Assembly: GCA_022606135.1 (NCBI GenBank)
Contig: JABYQN010000005.1
Coordinates: 1,488,001 to 1,552,000 of the forward strand
From: Fomes fomentarius
Taxonomy: Eukaryota > Basidiomycota > Agaricomycetes > Polyporales > Polyporaceae
Length of the DNA: 64,000 bases
Reading direction: 5' to 3'
Positions 22,501-32,550 of this stretch are shown piece by piece (positions within the stretch are counted from its first letter, which is position 1; the number at the start of each line of letters is the position of its first letter). A program made the translations under genes and the position numbers. Under the pieces are notes generated by a model. It saw only the letters and a list, made by a program, of their open reading frames with translations. It made no database searches and was not told where the DNA came from.

Positions 22501-23463
22501 CCACCAGCGCTTGGTGTAAGGTGTGTCCTTGGCCATCGGGACATGTTCAGCGATAGTCTCCTGCAAATCAGACATTAGTGCATCCAGTGCGCTGTCGAAG
22601 CGCGACACCGAGGTAATCTTGCCCGGGAAGGCGCGTGCCTCCAGTCGTGCGGCCAGCGAGCGGTCGAACTCGCTCCAGTCCACTCGGCGAAAGTCGCGCC
22701 GTGGCCGGAGAGGTGCGGCCGCCATCGGGATACCGAAGATTGTATGCACTGGGAAGTGGTCAGTACACGCAGGTCGGTCAGCAGGGAGCGCGGCGCAACG
22801 GCGCAGGTGCTCCATGACTCCTTCGGTGCAGAAAACATTGTCCGGGCGTGTCCTATTTTTGGTGCGTGTCGCCTCCAGCGTAGCGACCCCTTGCGGGAGT
22901 GCCATGTTCATACCGAATTCTGCAAGATAGCGCATTAGTAACTCGGAGCACTCGAGGTTTTGCCTAGTAAAAAGATGCGCGTTGCTGTGGTCGTCCCAAC
23001 TCGGGTGGTGGCGATTGAAGTCCCCCAGCCACACGAATTCGTGGACACCCTCGTCCATGCAGAGCCTTCTGGTCGCCCGCGCTGCAGCGTGAAGGACCAT
23101 GTCGTGTCCGCCATCGACGTATAGGTTGAAGACGTGAATCGAGGCGTGCTCCGTCTTGATCGTGACCGCCGTGACGTCGGGGTGCGGTATTGTCACCGGG
23201 GACCAAGCGTTGGTCGACAGCTTCTTGCTGATGAGCATGGCGGAGCGTGCGCGGCCGGCTGTGTCAGGATCCCGCAGCGTCGGATACAGTACCCTCCAAT
23301 GTGATGTGCTCCTGGTGAGGTTTTTGAAGTCTACATATTGTTCCTGTAAAGCGATAATATCATAGTTAGTGGGTAAAACCTTGCTCAGCAGGTCCTGCTG
23401 TGCGACGTTCGACTTGTTCAGATTTTGCTGCCATATGCGGAGAGTGGTAGAGGCCTCATTCAT
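19540..23463 (-). CDS. LINE ORF2: APE endonuclease, reverse transcriptase, RNase H
   Basis: A 1307-residue polyprotein for target-primed reverse transcription. N-terminal AP-endonuclease-like domain (about 1-250) with LRIWQQNLNKS, IIALQEQ, FVWLGDFNRHHPSWD and the final CTDHFPVHTIFG. Reverse transcriptase (about 450-740) with KAPGPDAIPNEVY, SWRPIALLNCMSKILSR, FGGRTGRTT, the first catalytic Asp in VVFLDIKSAFPAAS, LSGIDQGCPLSVILY and the Asp pair in AVGSMDDVALVV. In that box the usual Tyr/Phe two residues before the Asp pair is Ser. RNase H (about 990-1130) keeps TDGS, YEAE, LDNMAAI and GHSDVAGNEAADEAAK. A C-terminal Cys/His motif (CPTCREAPETVRHYLLDC) follows. The start codon overlaps the ORF1 stop as ATGA, so coupled reinitiation is likely. 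Confidence 0.95.
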   Translation of the reverse strand: MNEASTTLRIWQQNLNKSNVAQQDLLSKVLPTNYDIIALQEQYVDFKNLTRSTSHWRVLYPTLRDPDTAGRARSAMLISKKLSTNAWSPVTIPHPDVTAVTIKTEHASIHVFNLYVDGGHDMVLHAAARATRRLCMDEGVHEFVWLGDFNRHHPSWDDHSNAHLFTRQNLECSELLMRYLAEFGMNMALPQGVATLEATRTKNRTRPDNVFCTEGVMEHLRRCAALPADRPACTDHFPVHTIFGIPMAAAPLRPRRDFRRVDWSEFDRSLAARLEARAFPGKITSVSRFDSALDALMSDLQETIAEHVPMAKDTPYTKRWWSKDLTKMRRQKEKLGRRSHRSRADKQHPVHAEYRRYRNRYTDAIRAAKNDFWKAWIDSVDSRTVWDANRFLKRGSTDGGNARIPPINITGVDGQNRVLTSNDEKGREFYDTFFLPPSTEPIPCGPYPMPRFTFRPITDDQVRGAIRALRTFKAPGPDAIPNEVYRHCADTLSPILGTLFRATFELHYYPDRWKMSDTIVLQKPGKSDYTVAKSWRPIALLNCMSKILSRCVADILVYEAEKRSLLANLQFGGRTGRTTTDSIHLVTKTVKDAWRKQHVASVVFLDIKSAFPAASPERLCHNLRMRGVPVEYVDWLRVKLEHRRTQLKFDDYVSEAFEILSGIDQGCPLSVILYAFYNSDLIDSAMLKNGETAVGSMDDVALVVTGKTFAICHEKIRQFMERVGGALDWSRAHNSRFSLDKFGLLNCRSRMQDLGPTLHLTDGTTITPSDHHRFLGLLVDHQLRFKQHVALAYSKGSKWVAQLRRLATARNGLTLAVVRRLYLAVVVPSMLYAADTFLTPVRTLRGQKRQHGSVGHVRRLAMVQRQALLAMTGALRSTATDVMQAHANLLPFDLLVDKICHRAAVRLCALPDTHPLAAHVRRAGGRFVRSHRSSLHELMDAYRKFLDYKHTERIQPARLHPQWRPRHRVHVIHDREAAAADDARWARRGAYRVYTDGSDVDGGVGASAILYGPGRQRPRKLHLHLGPSSRHTVYEAEIVATILGLQLLRSVPQAVRKASIALDNMAAIQASTLLSTAPGRYLTDIFHRYVGLVKKQHPGVRLTLRWVPGHSDVAGNEAADEAAKEAAGGLTSPLARLPKELRRPLPLSVSRARQNFAQELNRRASDRWRTSRRGLRMVEIDKGLPSRKYAEHIARLTRRHANVLLQLRTGHVPLQTYFERIGKALTTTCPTCREAPETVRHYLLDCPTYVLHRAVHFRPLGYSGRKLSVLLNSDDALRPLFAYINATGRFRQVFGSLPDLPADEEED

Positions 23464-25145
23464 GGACGGCGCGCGTCAGCGGGCGATCGAACATGCATAA
23501 AACCGTCGAGCCGGGTCTGTGTCGGGCCCGGTTGCTGCGTGTCGACCTCGGTGAAGCGGTGGCGGACCTGTGACCATACCGTGGGTGGGGGAGGCGCATG
23601 GAGCAAGTCGTCCTCCTCGGTGACCCAGGTCTCCGGGTTGTTCGTCACGAAGAACCTAAAGCCACTGTCAGCGCGACGGGCGACATGAGCTCGCACCTTT
23701 GAACGCAGTGTTGGACAGTTGCGGTCCCACGCCGCGTGGCCAGAGACGTCACATCCCGCGCAACGATAGTCGGACGGGTCCCTCACAGCACATCGCGCTG
23801 TTGGGTGGTCCCCCGCGCACGTAGCGCAAACGTCATGCTCCATCGGGCAGTCCCTGGCGAAGTGGCCGTCGTAACTCTGACACTTGGCGCAGCGCTTGGG
23901 CTCTATAAGCTCGCGACGGACGAGAGCGCGCCGCCCCATGATCGTGAGGCCCTTGAGCGCGCGGTTCGCCTGTTCGATGCCAGAGACGGTGAGTAGCAGG
24001 AACGCTGTGCGCTGCCCAGGATGACGCTTCTCCGGGGGTTTGATCCACTCCGCCCGGCTGAGTGATTCCTTCTCCATGCCGTTCGCCTCCTCCAGCCCCC
24101 GGAGGCCCGCCGCACTGTGGGGCTCGAAGCCGACCGGGACACCTTCGACCACGAGCTTGTATAGACGTTCCACGATACGGGCCTCCATGCCCATTTTTCG
24201 AGAGAAGGCGACGGACACGTGCTGGCGCACGATCCAACGCGCGACGGCGACGTTCGAGAAAGTGAAAACGACGTCGCCGTGGGACTGTACCTTGGCCGTC
24301 TCGATTGTGCTGCCCGCCGGCGGCGTAAGCCCATCTTTTGCCATGAGATCCAGGGCCTGCCGTGCCCGCTCCAGGGCCTCCCGGTCGGAGAGGGTGTTTC
24401 CTTGCGGATCCTTGAGGGCTGCCCCGCGTACGAGGAGCTGGCGCTGTAATAGGTCTGCCAAGTTGACCGCCCTGCGCGTGCGCACAGGAGCGGCCTCGAG
24501 GGTCAGTGGGGATGGCGCCGTATGCGACGCACCTGGAGTTTGCGCTGCCTGCCCCGCCATCTGCAGCTCCTTGTGCAGTCCTAACACCTTATCCTCCGCC
24601 TGTTCCACCCGCATGCACGCCGCCTCCAGACGTCCCACCCACTGGTCCGCCTCCTTCCTAACCTCGTCCAGCGCGTTCGTGGCCTCCTCCAACTTCTCTT
24701 CCATCTGCGTCGTCTGGTGGTCGAGCCTGTTCTGAATTTGCGTTTCGACCCGTTCTGCAACTATGGGCGCTATGGAGTCCTGTAGCCGTCGGGAGAGAAC
24801 CGCCTTGGTGATGTGCGCGAACGCAATCAGGCCCTTCCGGGCGAGGTCCTGGGCCGGCGAGGCGAAAGCAAAATGAAGCAGGCCCGTCGTGAGCGCCGCC
24901 GGTGAGACCGAGTCCTCGCCCGGCGGGATGAGCTGGCGCTGCCGTAGGAACGCGACCGCCGCGTCGAGGTCCGGGATGATCTTCTCGGCGTCCTCAAAGA
25001 GAGTCTTCTGCGTTGTGGGAGGTTTCTTCGCTTGCCTCGACGTTGCAGCCGACCTGCTCGCCGCTGAGCTGGCACTGGCGCCTAAAGAAGCCGCCGCCGT
25101 GCTTCTTTTTCCCTGGCCTGTCAATGACGTCTGACTGTCGGCCAT
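23460..25145 (-). CDS. LINE ORF1: gag-like RNA-binding protein
   Basis: A 561-residue nucleic-acid chaperone that packages the element RNA. The N-terminus is Ala/Ser-rich. A coiled coil (about 150-215, with MEEKLEEATNALDEVRKEAD) should drive oligomerisation. A central region (about 290-400) with DVVFTFSNVAVARWIVRQH resembles the RRM-like fold of LINE ORF1 proteins. Three zinc knuckles follow at about 430-490: CAKCQSYDGHFARDC, CATCAGDHPTARC and CAGCDVSGHAAWDRNC, with spacings CX2CX5HX4C, CX2CX3HX4C and CX2CX4HX6C. The stop overlaps the ORF2 start by four bases. Confidence 0.92.
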   Translation of the reverse strand: MADSQTSLTGQGKRSTAAASLGASASSAASRSAATSRQAKKPPTTQKTLFEDAEKIIPDLDAAVAFLRQRQLIPPGEDSVSPAALTTGLLHFAFASPAQDLARKGLIAFAHITKAVLSRRLQDSIAPIVAERVETQIQNRLDHQTTQMEEKLEEATNALDEVRKEADQWVGRLEAACMRVEQAEDKVLGLHKELQMAGQAAQTPGASHTAPSPLTLEAAPVRTRRAVNLADLLQRQLLVRGAALKDPQGNTLSDREALERARQALDLMAKDGLTPPAGSTIETAKVQSHGDVVFTFSNVAVARWIVRQHVSVAFSRKMGMEARIVERLYKLVVEGVPVGFEPHSAAGLRGLEEANGMEKESLSRAEWIKPPEKRHPGQRTAFLLLTVSGIEQANRALKGLTIMGRRALVRRELIEPKRCAKCQSYDGHFARDCPMEHDVCATCAGDHPTARCAVRDPSDYRCAGCDVSGHAAWDRNCPTLRSKVRAHVARRADSGFRFFVTNNPETWVTEEDDLLHAPPPPTVWSQVRHRFTEVDTQQPGPTQTRLDGFMHVRSPADARRP

Positions 25146-25308
25146 GGTGGAAAGACCCCTCCAGGGACTTTATGTAAGTGAATATGTCGTTCAGGGCACC
25201 GTGAGTACCGGCCAGAAGGGAGTTACCGCACGCTGAACTCTCCCCTAGTAGAGTTTTTTAGCGTGGGAAAATACCTGCTGGTGGTGGTAGTAGGTCAAGA
25301 GGGGTTTC

Positions 25309-25320
25309 GACGTGCTACTT
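25309..25320. repeat. Target-site duplication, right copy
   Basis: gacgtgctactt, identical to 18766-18777. It directly precedes the TATA element of the MFS gene. Confidence 0.85.
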
Positions 25321-25323
25321 GGG

Positions 25324-25331
25324 CATATATG
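25324..25331 (+). promoter_or_regulatory. TATA-like element of the MFS gene
   Basis: catatatg, four bases after the LINE target duplication and about 115 bp upstream of the MFS ATG. Confidence 0.45.
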
Positions 25332-25441
25332 AAGGAACCTTGAGAGAAGGAAGGAAGGGAGAGGTCTCTGCCCCCTCCGTTCCCGACTTCGTATCGGACC
25401 GCCCGCTTGCCACTCCGTAGTAGAAGAGAAGCCGACTTTCG

Positions 25442-27280
25442 ATGTCCTCCAATCAGCACGAATCCCCTGGCAACATGGCGACGACGGAGAGGCGAGAAGA
25501 GAAGACAGAGAGCATTCCAACAAAGGACTTCGGTTTTCTTCCCATCCCACGCCGCCTCCGACACGATCCTACTCGTGATCAGGGCTTCGGACTTGGAATA
25601 GCCGCAATCTTCGGACTCACGACAGCATTTGGTACGCGTCTTCTGCATTTTGGGACGTCCCTGGGTAGACCCTGGTAGACCCAGGCGAGTGTGCTGATGG
25701 TGATCCTGTAGTGGTGGGGAACCTGTTTTATGCCCAACCTCTACTCCGTAAGCCTAGAGGAAGCATTCTTGCCTTGCTCTTGGCTGATCTTATATACCAG
25801 TCCAACTGGCGGCAACCTTTGGGGAGACGGAACAGGCCGTGGCCAGCATTCCGACGCTCCTGCAAACCGGGTAAGTCGGCTGCATTGTGACCGCTCCCCA
25901 AGCTGAACTACTCTTGCTTTTTTCAGCTATGCCATCGGCATCCTCACCATAGTCCCGCTAGGGGACCTCGTCCGAAGACGACCACTAGTCCTTCTCCTCA
26001 TATTCGTAGCCGCCTCCTTAACGATCGGCCTCGCCGTCACGTCGAATCTAGTCGTCTTCAACATCCTCTCTTTCTTCATTGGCGCTGCGACAGTTGTGCC
26101 ACAAGTCCTTATTCCTCTTGCCGTCGACCTCTCCCCTGCCGAACGCCGAGGGACAGCGGTGTCCATCCTGTTCGGAGGCCTCTCGCTGGGTACGCTCCTC
26201 GCACGTGTCCTCGCTGGGATCGTCGCCCAGTACATCGACTGGCATTTCGTGTTCTACCTGGCGTTCGCAGTGCAGTACGTCCTGTTGGGCGTCCTGTATT
26301 TCATCCTTCCGGATTACCCAGCGAAGAACAAGGACGAGACGTACGTGAGGATCTTGTGGAGTATGGCGAAGTATGCGGTCAAGGAACCTCTCCTCATTCA
26401 GGCGGTATTCATGAACGCCTCGGGAACTGCTTGCTTGACAAACTTTTGGGCGACACTAACGTTTCTGTTGGGAGGGTCGCTTTACAACTATTCGACGTGA
26501 GTGTTCATGTCTATGCGAATTCACGCTCTAATTACGCGTGTGACCGATCATGTTCAGGCTCACGATCGGTCTTTTCGGACTAGTCGGAATATTTGGGTTG
26601 GCGATGTCACCGTTCGTAGGACGATTCGTAGACAAGCTCGTGCCGTGGTATGCAACGCTCGTCTCGACAATGGCGTTGCTTGTGGTCTATGGCATACAGA
26701 CGGCTGCCATCGGCCTGCATGTCTCGGTAGTCGTGATTGTCATCATAGGCTGCGACATCTTCCGCCAGACGCAGTACGTGTCACTTGCGAGCTCCGTGCT
26801 TGGTCTCGAGCCAAACGCACGTTCGCGCATCAATGCCATCCTCATCTTCACGGTAAGCGGTAGTAGCTCTGGTATAACACCGCCCATGCGCTAACTTGTG
26901 ATATGACGTAGCTATTCATTGGGCAGGTGATGGGTACCTCCGCTGGCTCAGCTGTGTTCCTCAACTACGGATGGCGTGCCGGCGCGGCGCTGAATGTTGG
27001 GTGGACGGTCGCGACGCTGCTCTTCCTGTTGGCCCGTGGTCCGCATGTCCCACGCTATACGTGGCTTGGATGGAAGGGCAGATCAAGACCCAGGCTTGCA
27101 ACGCTTGCGAATGACACGAATCCTGCACCCAAGGTAGAGAAGCCTGGGCTAGTGGATGATAGTAGCATCGAGAGTGACAGCCTAGATGAGTCGAAGAGCA
27201 GGGGAGGGTCGGTAATAAATAGGGCATCAAGTGAGGCCCAGGAAGTGCGCAGGAGTACAGATGTGTCTGAGGTCGTGTAA
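25442..27280 (+). CDS. MFS transporter, general substrate/drug-efflux type
   Basis: Multi-exon plasma-membrane or vacuolar transporter of the major facilitator superfamily. After a hydrophilic N-tail come TM1 (GLGIAAIFGLTTAFVVGN) with the NLFYAQPLL loop, an IPTLLQTGYAIGILTIVPLG helix, and the motif-A-like loop GDLVRRRPLVLLL. Further helices follow, with VPQVLIPLAVDLSPAERRGT (motif resembling RG in loop 4) and a middle loop DYPAKNKDETY. The second half holds LFGLVGIFGLAMSPFVGRFVDK (a repeat motif A) and RINAILIFTLFIGQVMG. The C-tail is long and Ser-rich (about 80 residues). The resemblance is closest to bacterial-type efflux MFS proteins with the NLFYAQPLL signature. The gene lies just downstream of a LINE insertion, which probably alters its expression. 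Substrate unknown. Confidence 0.85.
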
Positions 27281-27500
27281 TTGACGTGCAAGCTGACAAA
27301 AGAATAGGAATAGACGCGACTTTCTTAGGGAATACACGATCATGTGACCGCGCGGGATTAGTGACATCATCTGGATTCTGGGCATGAGGAGCCTGCAATG
27401 TCGTCATCGCCCACGCTCGCAAAGATGAAAAGGGCAGCGCGTGCTTCGTTGCCCATGAACATTCCCATCTCTCTTCTCCTCATCCATCTCAGTATTCAGT

Positions 27501-28297
27501 ATGACCGCCATTCTTCGCACCCAGACCCTCCGTAACACCCTGCGTGCTACCCCCACAGTCGCGCGCGCGGCGTCCTCAGTGAGTATCGTTTGAATTTATG
27601 ATTGCTCTATAATTGCTCAATAGAGTATGCTTGTGTAGCGTGCACGCACGTACGCAACCATCCCCGACCCGACCCAGCCGACCGATTCACCTAAACCCAA
27701 CGACGTGCCTAAGCCATCAGGAGTGGGCAGCAACATTCTCCTGCTCGTAGGAGGACTCGCGGCTGTCGGAGGAGGCTACTACTACTACAATCAGATCCAG
27801 GATCCCCATGCGCAGAGGAAAGAGGATGAGGAACGTGTGAAGCAGAAGGCAGCTGAGCTCCGTGATGCCGGCAAGGCTACTGCTCACGACGCCGTGCGTG
27901 AGGGCCAGGCCAAGTACGACGACACAAAGGTATTTCCCTGACAGTCCTCGCGGAAAGGTGTTGCCAACATTGACGTAACGTTCGTTAGTCGGCCGCCCAG
28001 GACAAGCTGGCGCAAGCACGTGCGCAGGCTTCTCGAACTGCAGAGGATGCCCGCGGTACTGCCGCACGTCAGTACGATAACGCGAAGGCGACTGTCGTCG
28101 ACGCGACGCACAAAGTCGAGCAAACGTACGAGGTTGCTGCGAACAAGACGAAGGCGGAGGCGCAGGGCTGGAACCAGTGGTTCTGGAGCTGGTTCGGCTA
28201 TGGAAAGCAGAAAGCTGACGACGCGAAGCGTGATGGCGCACAAAAGGTGGTTGAGGGGGCACAGAAGGTCGAGAAGGAGGCTGGCAAGCACACATGA
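27501..28297 (+). CDS. Mitochondrial membrane protein with LEA/apolipoprotein-like helix
   Basis: Three exons, about 210 residues. The N-terminus is an Arg/Thr-rich, acid-free presequence (MTAILRTQTLRNTLRATPTV, then ARAASSRARTYATI) typical of mitochondrial import. A single hydrophobic segment follows (NILLLVGGLAAVGGGYYYY). The C-terminal half is a long charged amphipathic helix with Ala/Lys/Asp 11-residue periodicity (AAQDKLAQARAQASRTAED, DATHKVEQTYEVAANKTKAE), like LEA_4 or apolipoprotein repeats. A short Trp-rich patch (WNQWFWSWFGYGKQ) interrupts it and could be membrane-seeking. No enzyme motif is visible. A role in inner-membrane or stress protection is a guess. Confidence 0.75.
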
Positions 28298-28550
28298 AGG
28301 CATGGCGCTGTCAGACCCGAAGGACACCTGTCACGAACTCATGATTACTTGTACAACTGGTAGCATCACTGTAATACTATCACTCTTGAAGCTTGGAGGG
28401 CGCTAGTATTTGGTGGCAGGATCAAGTCTTCGAAACTCCCCGAAACGAGGATCATAAAGGCATAGGCGCATAAGAAGTCTACTACATATTCGAGGTTCCA
28501 GGTAAGCCATACCCGGGTTCCCATACTTTGAGGAAGGGTTCAAGTATGTA

Positions 28551-31234
28551 TCATTTCCTGGGGCTTGTAAGATCATGTTGTGGCTCCAAAGAGCGGGGCG
28601 AAGCACTCGGCGTGAAGAGTTTGCTTATACCCTCGTCTGAATCTCCTCGGGATAGGAACAAATCCGGTGTCATTCCGCAGCTGCTCTGGATGACTCGGGG
28701 CTGGAGCGGACTGCCGGGTATCCTTGTCGAGGCCATGGCAGATGTGCTGGTGGGAGGCGCAACCTCGTTGCCCCAAGTCGACCAGAACTCATCCGACACA
28801 GGTCTGATGAGGTCATCTAGGACATTGATTGTTCCATCCAGACCTACCAGACCGTGCTGTACAGGCTCATTCGTTCCGTCCTCTACCACTCCTTCCTCAG
28901 GTGGCTGTTTCTCGGTTTCTAGTTCCTTGTTATCCTTTGCACTCAGTGGGTCCTCTTCACTTCTCATCATCACCACATGCCGCCATACGTTCCTCGCCCT
29001 CGCCTGAGAGTCACCGAATGTCTCCTGCCTCTGGCACGGCCCGCAGGAGCAACGAACGACTTTGCCGTGGTGTCCGAGGTACTCCTCGAACGACTGCGGG
29101 GTGTACTTGTGCGCGAGCAGCTCCATCGTTGCGTGCACCACCGGATCCTGGTAGCACGGCAGCTTGATCAAGACGTGCTCTTGCAGGACGAGGCGCTTGC
29201 ATAGCTCCCGACATGGCTGGCCCGCGATGCACTCCTTGTGGCTCCTCGTGCCTACTCGTCTGCAGTTCACGTCATCGTCTTTGCCTCTCCCTCTCCCGTT
29301 GTTCTTGCCGTTAACCTCGCCTGATCCGGCGGATTTGGCAAGCTTGTCCGCAATGGCCTTCAGGCGGTCCTCGTATCCCGAGTTCTTCCCCATGGGGCAG
29401 GCGTTGCTGGTGGTCAAGTGTCGGGTCAGTGAATCTGGCCGTCCGAGCGGCCTGTGATTGTGCGGGTCCCCGAGGAGTTTCTGCACCCGCACTCCAAGCC
29501 CAGGCCGGGAATGTGCTGGTAGACGAGGTGGCGATCGACGTCTGCGGGGCGGGAGAAGTGTTCGTTGCAGACCTGGGAGGGATCGGGCTCAGTCATCGCG
29601 GAAGACGAGGGCAAGGCATGGCCTGTGCGAGCAGTGGCATGTGGGGGCATATTCTCTTTGCCTTCAGCCTTGTTCCTCTCATTCGCTTTCGCGCGTTTCG
29701 AACCGACGCCTGTCAGAGCTGAATATTCGATGACGGGGTTGAACGGGCAGAGGTAACGCTTCTTCCCCCCAGCATCATTCGATGGCGTAGTCTTGATCCG
29801 ACGCGTCGATTTCAGTTCTGGGGTTGGATGCGATCGAGGATCTGGAGTGCTGGTTGGCTCTACGGCCCTCTCTTTCCCTTTCCGGGACTTAGAGGGAGCC
29901 GAGGGGACACGAAGTGCTGCTGTCGGCTCGAGCCGCGCGTTATCACTTGCAATTTGGCGCAGCTCTGCATAGAAGGGTGGAGCTAGAGAAGAGGGATCCG
30001 GCGGAAAACCTGTTGCCTGGATGTACTGCGGTAGATCTGCATGATATTGACTTGCAGGATGGGTGGATGTTGATGCAACGGCAGCGGTGGAGGTAGACGT
30101 TGCATCTGCTGATGAAGAAAAAGTGACATTAGTGCCATGTAGTATGTTAAGCGAGATGTAGACCTCACCCTGTCCTTCACGTTTGATCTCAGGGTTGTCC
30201 GTTCGCTGAGGCAGAATGGGATTACTCGGCATGGCTTGTACAACTTGCTCATGACTTCGAGCGTCGGGGAAAGACTGTGGGTCGTGCGTTTGTGCCCTTG
30301 AGAAACCAGCGTGGAGATCATGAGCGGGGCTTACGGTATGTACCACGGCGGGTCCCTCGGCGTCCGGGGATGAAGTTGAAGACCGTGGCCCTTGCACTCG
30401 CGGACGAGAAGGACCAGCGAGCGGGCTTGCTTGGTGTGCGCTTTGTATCACTGGACGCACGGGGCCTGTGGCTCGCCGTTTCTTGGATGTGCGGTCCACT
30501 GGACCCGAAGAGGATGCCGGGGCCTCGAGGGGATCCCTGGGCCGCTTCCTACCGCAAACAGGGGGACTAGGTAGTACATGCCGAGATGACGGAGAGAGCC
30601 CGAAGGAGGGCAGAGCTTGCAAGCTGGTAGGCGCTTCAATAGGAATGAAAGGGTTGGGGTATATCTGTTCGAAAGATTCTGAGCTCGGCGGAGGTATGGG
30701 TGCGCTTGGCTCAGGCTGGTAGTAGTAGTCAGCGTGCGATGGATTCGCGACTGACGGCAGGAGATAGTTGATGTCTGAAGACGCTGGAAGGTTGTATGTA
30801 GACGGAATATACCACGAACCAGGATAGGCCGAGTGCGAGGGTACTGGCGGGAGTGGGATAGAGGATTCCGAGCGTGACATCATGTTGGCGTGAGGAACAT
30901 CGATGTGACTGGTTTCTGGGTATGGGATGTCGCCGTACGCAGTGTTTGTGTCAGAGGCATGATATGTGGATTCTGGGTATGTCATCAAATTGTCGTCAGG
31001 CCAAGGTTCATAGAGACTTGGAAATAGACGAGCGATGTCTTCAACGGTCACCGAAGATGTGCTTGGGTGGTCGACCTGATGGGAGTCGTAGGTGGTTTCA
31101 TGGCCTGCAATGTCTGCAGATACGTAGCTCGGACCATTATTGGATCCTGTGTCTGTGAGGAGCCATGTGGCCCAACTGGAGAGGTCTCCGAGATTGTAAT
31201 CCTGCTCGGGGTAACCGTGATTGCTGTTGTCCAT
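28551..31234 (-). pseudogene. C2H2-type zinc-finger regulator split by a frameshift
   Basis: The upstream frame (31234-29426) encodes about 600 residues: a long Pro/Ser-rich, disordered N-terminus rich in Tyr and acidic patches (activation-domain-like), nuclear-type basic stretches (GRKRPRDP, TSKKRRATG), then a finger CNEHFSRPADVDRHLVYQH followed by GLGLECGC. The frame then runs out at 29426. The other frame continues from the same place with HNHRPLGRPDSLTRHLTTS, which is the expected next finger half, then ACPMGKNSG, a Cys-rich part and a long acidic C-terminus ending at 28551. Adding one base in the GGGG run near 29469 would join them. Either a sequencing error, a polymorphism or a true lesion is possible, so the label pseudogene is provisional. 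TATA box at 31317-31323. Confidence 0.6.
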
Positions 31235-31316
31235 CTTCCTGAATGCAGGAGATAGCTGAGCGGGGGCGTGAGCTATGCAGTGTAGGTGAGTGGAGCGGAA
31301 TTGCCCCAGGTGGGTT

Positions 31317-31323
31317 TATATGC
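31317..31323 (-). promoter_or_regulatory. TATA box of the zinc-finger gene
   Basis: catataaa on the minus strand, about 85 bp upstream of the ATG at 31234. Confidence 0.55.
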
Positions 31324-32550
31324 TCTGGCGCTGCAACATGAGTGCGGTCATCGGTTTTGTTCACTGCTCGTTACTATCCGAAACACGTTTTCATGAGCAG
31401 AAGAAAGAGCGGACTCGACGGCACGACGAACCAGCAGTAGCGTATTGTGACCAACTTCTTTGCAAGAGTGACATCCTGTGGGGAGATATGTCGTCTCAAT
31501 GATTGCGAGTTTGAAGGCGTTGAGATGTTCTTGAACTGGAGGCGCCTTGATTTTAAGATATGGATAGCCTGACGTAGCAGGTTCCAACTCTCCAGACAGA
31601 TAAGCTGGTTAGGAAATTATCAGCATGTGGTAGAGGTTGCACGGCCAGTAGATATCCTAGTGCATGTGCACAGGTACTTAGTGAGATCGTGAAAGGAGAG
31701 TCTGACGAGATGATACGGAAGCGCTGGTCTTGCGCCGCGGACGACCACGTGTTCTGTGGGTATTATCGTCTTCTTAGCCACAATAGGCACAGCCAGTCCA
31801 CGGGAACCACTTGAGAACCGGTAGAGCTGCATACTCTGCCACATAATACGACCCGTTCGACCCCCAAGTGCTGGGGTAAAATGATGAATTGTCGCCGCTA
31901 GCCCTCACTGTCAGGAAGATTCTCAAAGGCGCGTCTAAGTAATAGATGACGCTGACTCACCACTTTTCTGCTATATCATAGACCTGTCATACATTCACGA
32001 CCACACGTCAAGATCCAACGACCGCAATCGCCACAGCCTTACTAGTACACGAAGTCTGTCGCGCTCCGCTCCGGTTGCGTGGTAAACATACCAAATTCCC
32101 AACATGTACTGACCAACACTAGCTGCCTTATTTCGAGGACAGGAATCGATAGGTCCTGTATGGCTTCTAGGAACCCAAGGGCCGATCCATGATACTGACT
32201 CACCAAGGGACTACTTGCGATGTGGATCTCGGGATTCCCAAGACATCTTTCACATTTTTTATGATTCTATCCTGAAGAATCTCAGTGTGGTGGAGGGTAG
32301 AGCGGGAGATCTTCATGTAAAGCGGCCTCGAGTCAGAGTCAGAAGAGACTAGTACTCGTTGGAGGCAGTGCAAGGTGGAGATCGGCGATTTAGATCATCA
32401 TTTACGCGCTTCCTTGAAATGCATTTCTAGTATTAGCCGACGGGCGTCGATTCAGACTCATTGATTTCATCCCTCACCGGCCTTCGTCGGCCTCCTCCCA
32501 CCTCAGTCCCTACACCTCAGGCCTCAGGCCTCACTCCCAGTAATAACATC
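31324..32550. other. Intergenic, no gene seen
   Basis: This is the divergent space between the zinc-finger gene (-) and the GH16 gene (+). Open frames are short and unlike known proteins. A small repeat of cctcag units (about 32510-32530) precedes the GH16 ATG. Confidence 0.4.

Larger units (their letters stand above)
18776..25308 (-). mobile_element. Full-length Tad-like LINE (non-LTR retrotransposon)
   Basis: About 6.5 kb, read on the minus strand. It has a 5' UTR (25308-25146), ORF1 (gag-like), ORF2 (endonuclease-RT-RNase H), a 3' UTR of about 740 bp (19539-18796) and a 20-nt A-tail (T at 18776-18795). The flanks carry a direct duplication of the target site, as expected for target-primed reverse transcription. 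Both ORFs are open with no stop or frameshift. The domain order APE endonuclease, RT, RNase H, with a CCHC-bearing ORF1, fits the fungal Tad clade. The full 5' end, intact ORFs and perfect target duplication all suggest a recent insertion. The clade name is inferred from architecture; an RT tree would settle it. Confidence 0.92.

Noticed and set aside
24040..24735. 231-codon open frame on the plus strand inside LINE ORF1
   Set aside because: Antisense shadow of GC-rich coding sequence; no domain, and the opposite frame is clearly the gag-like protein.
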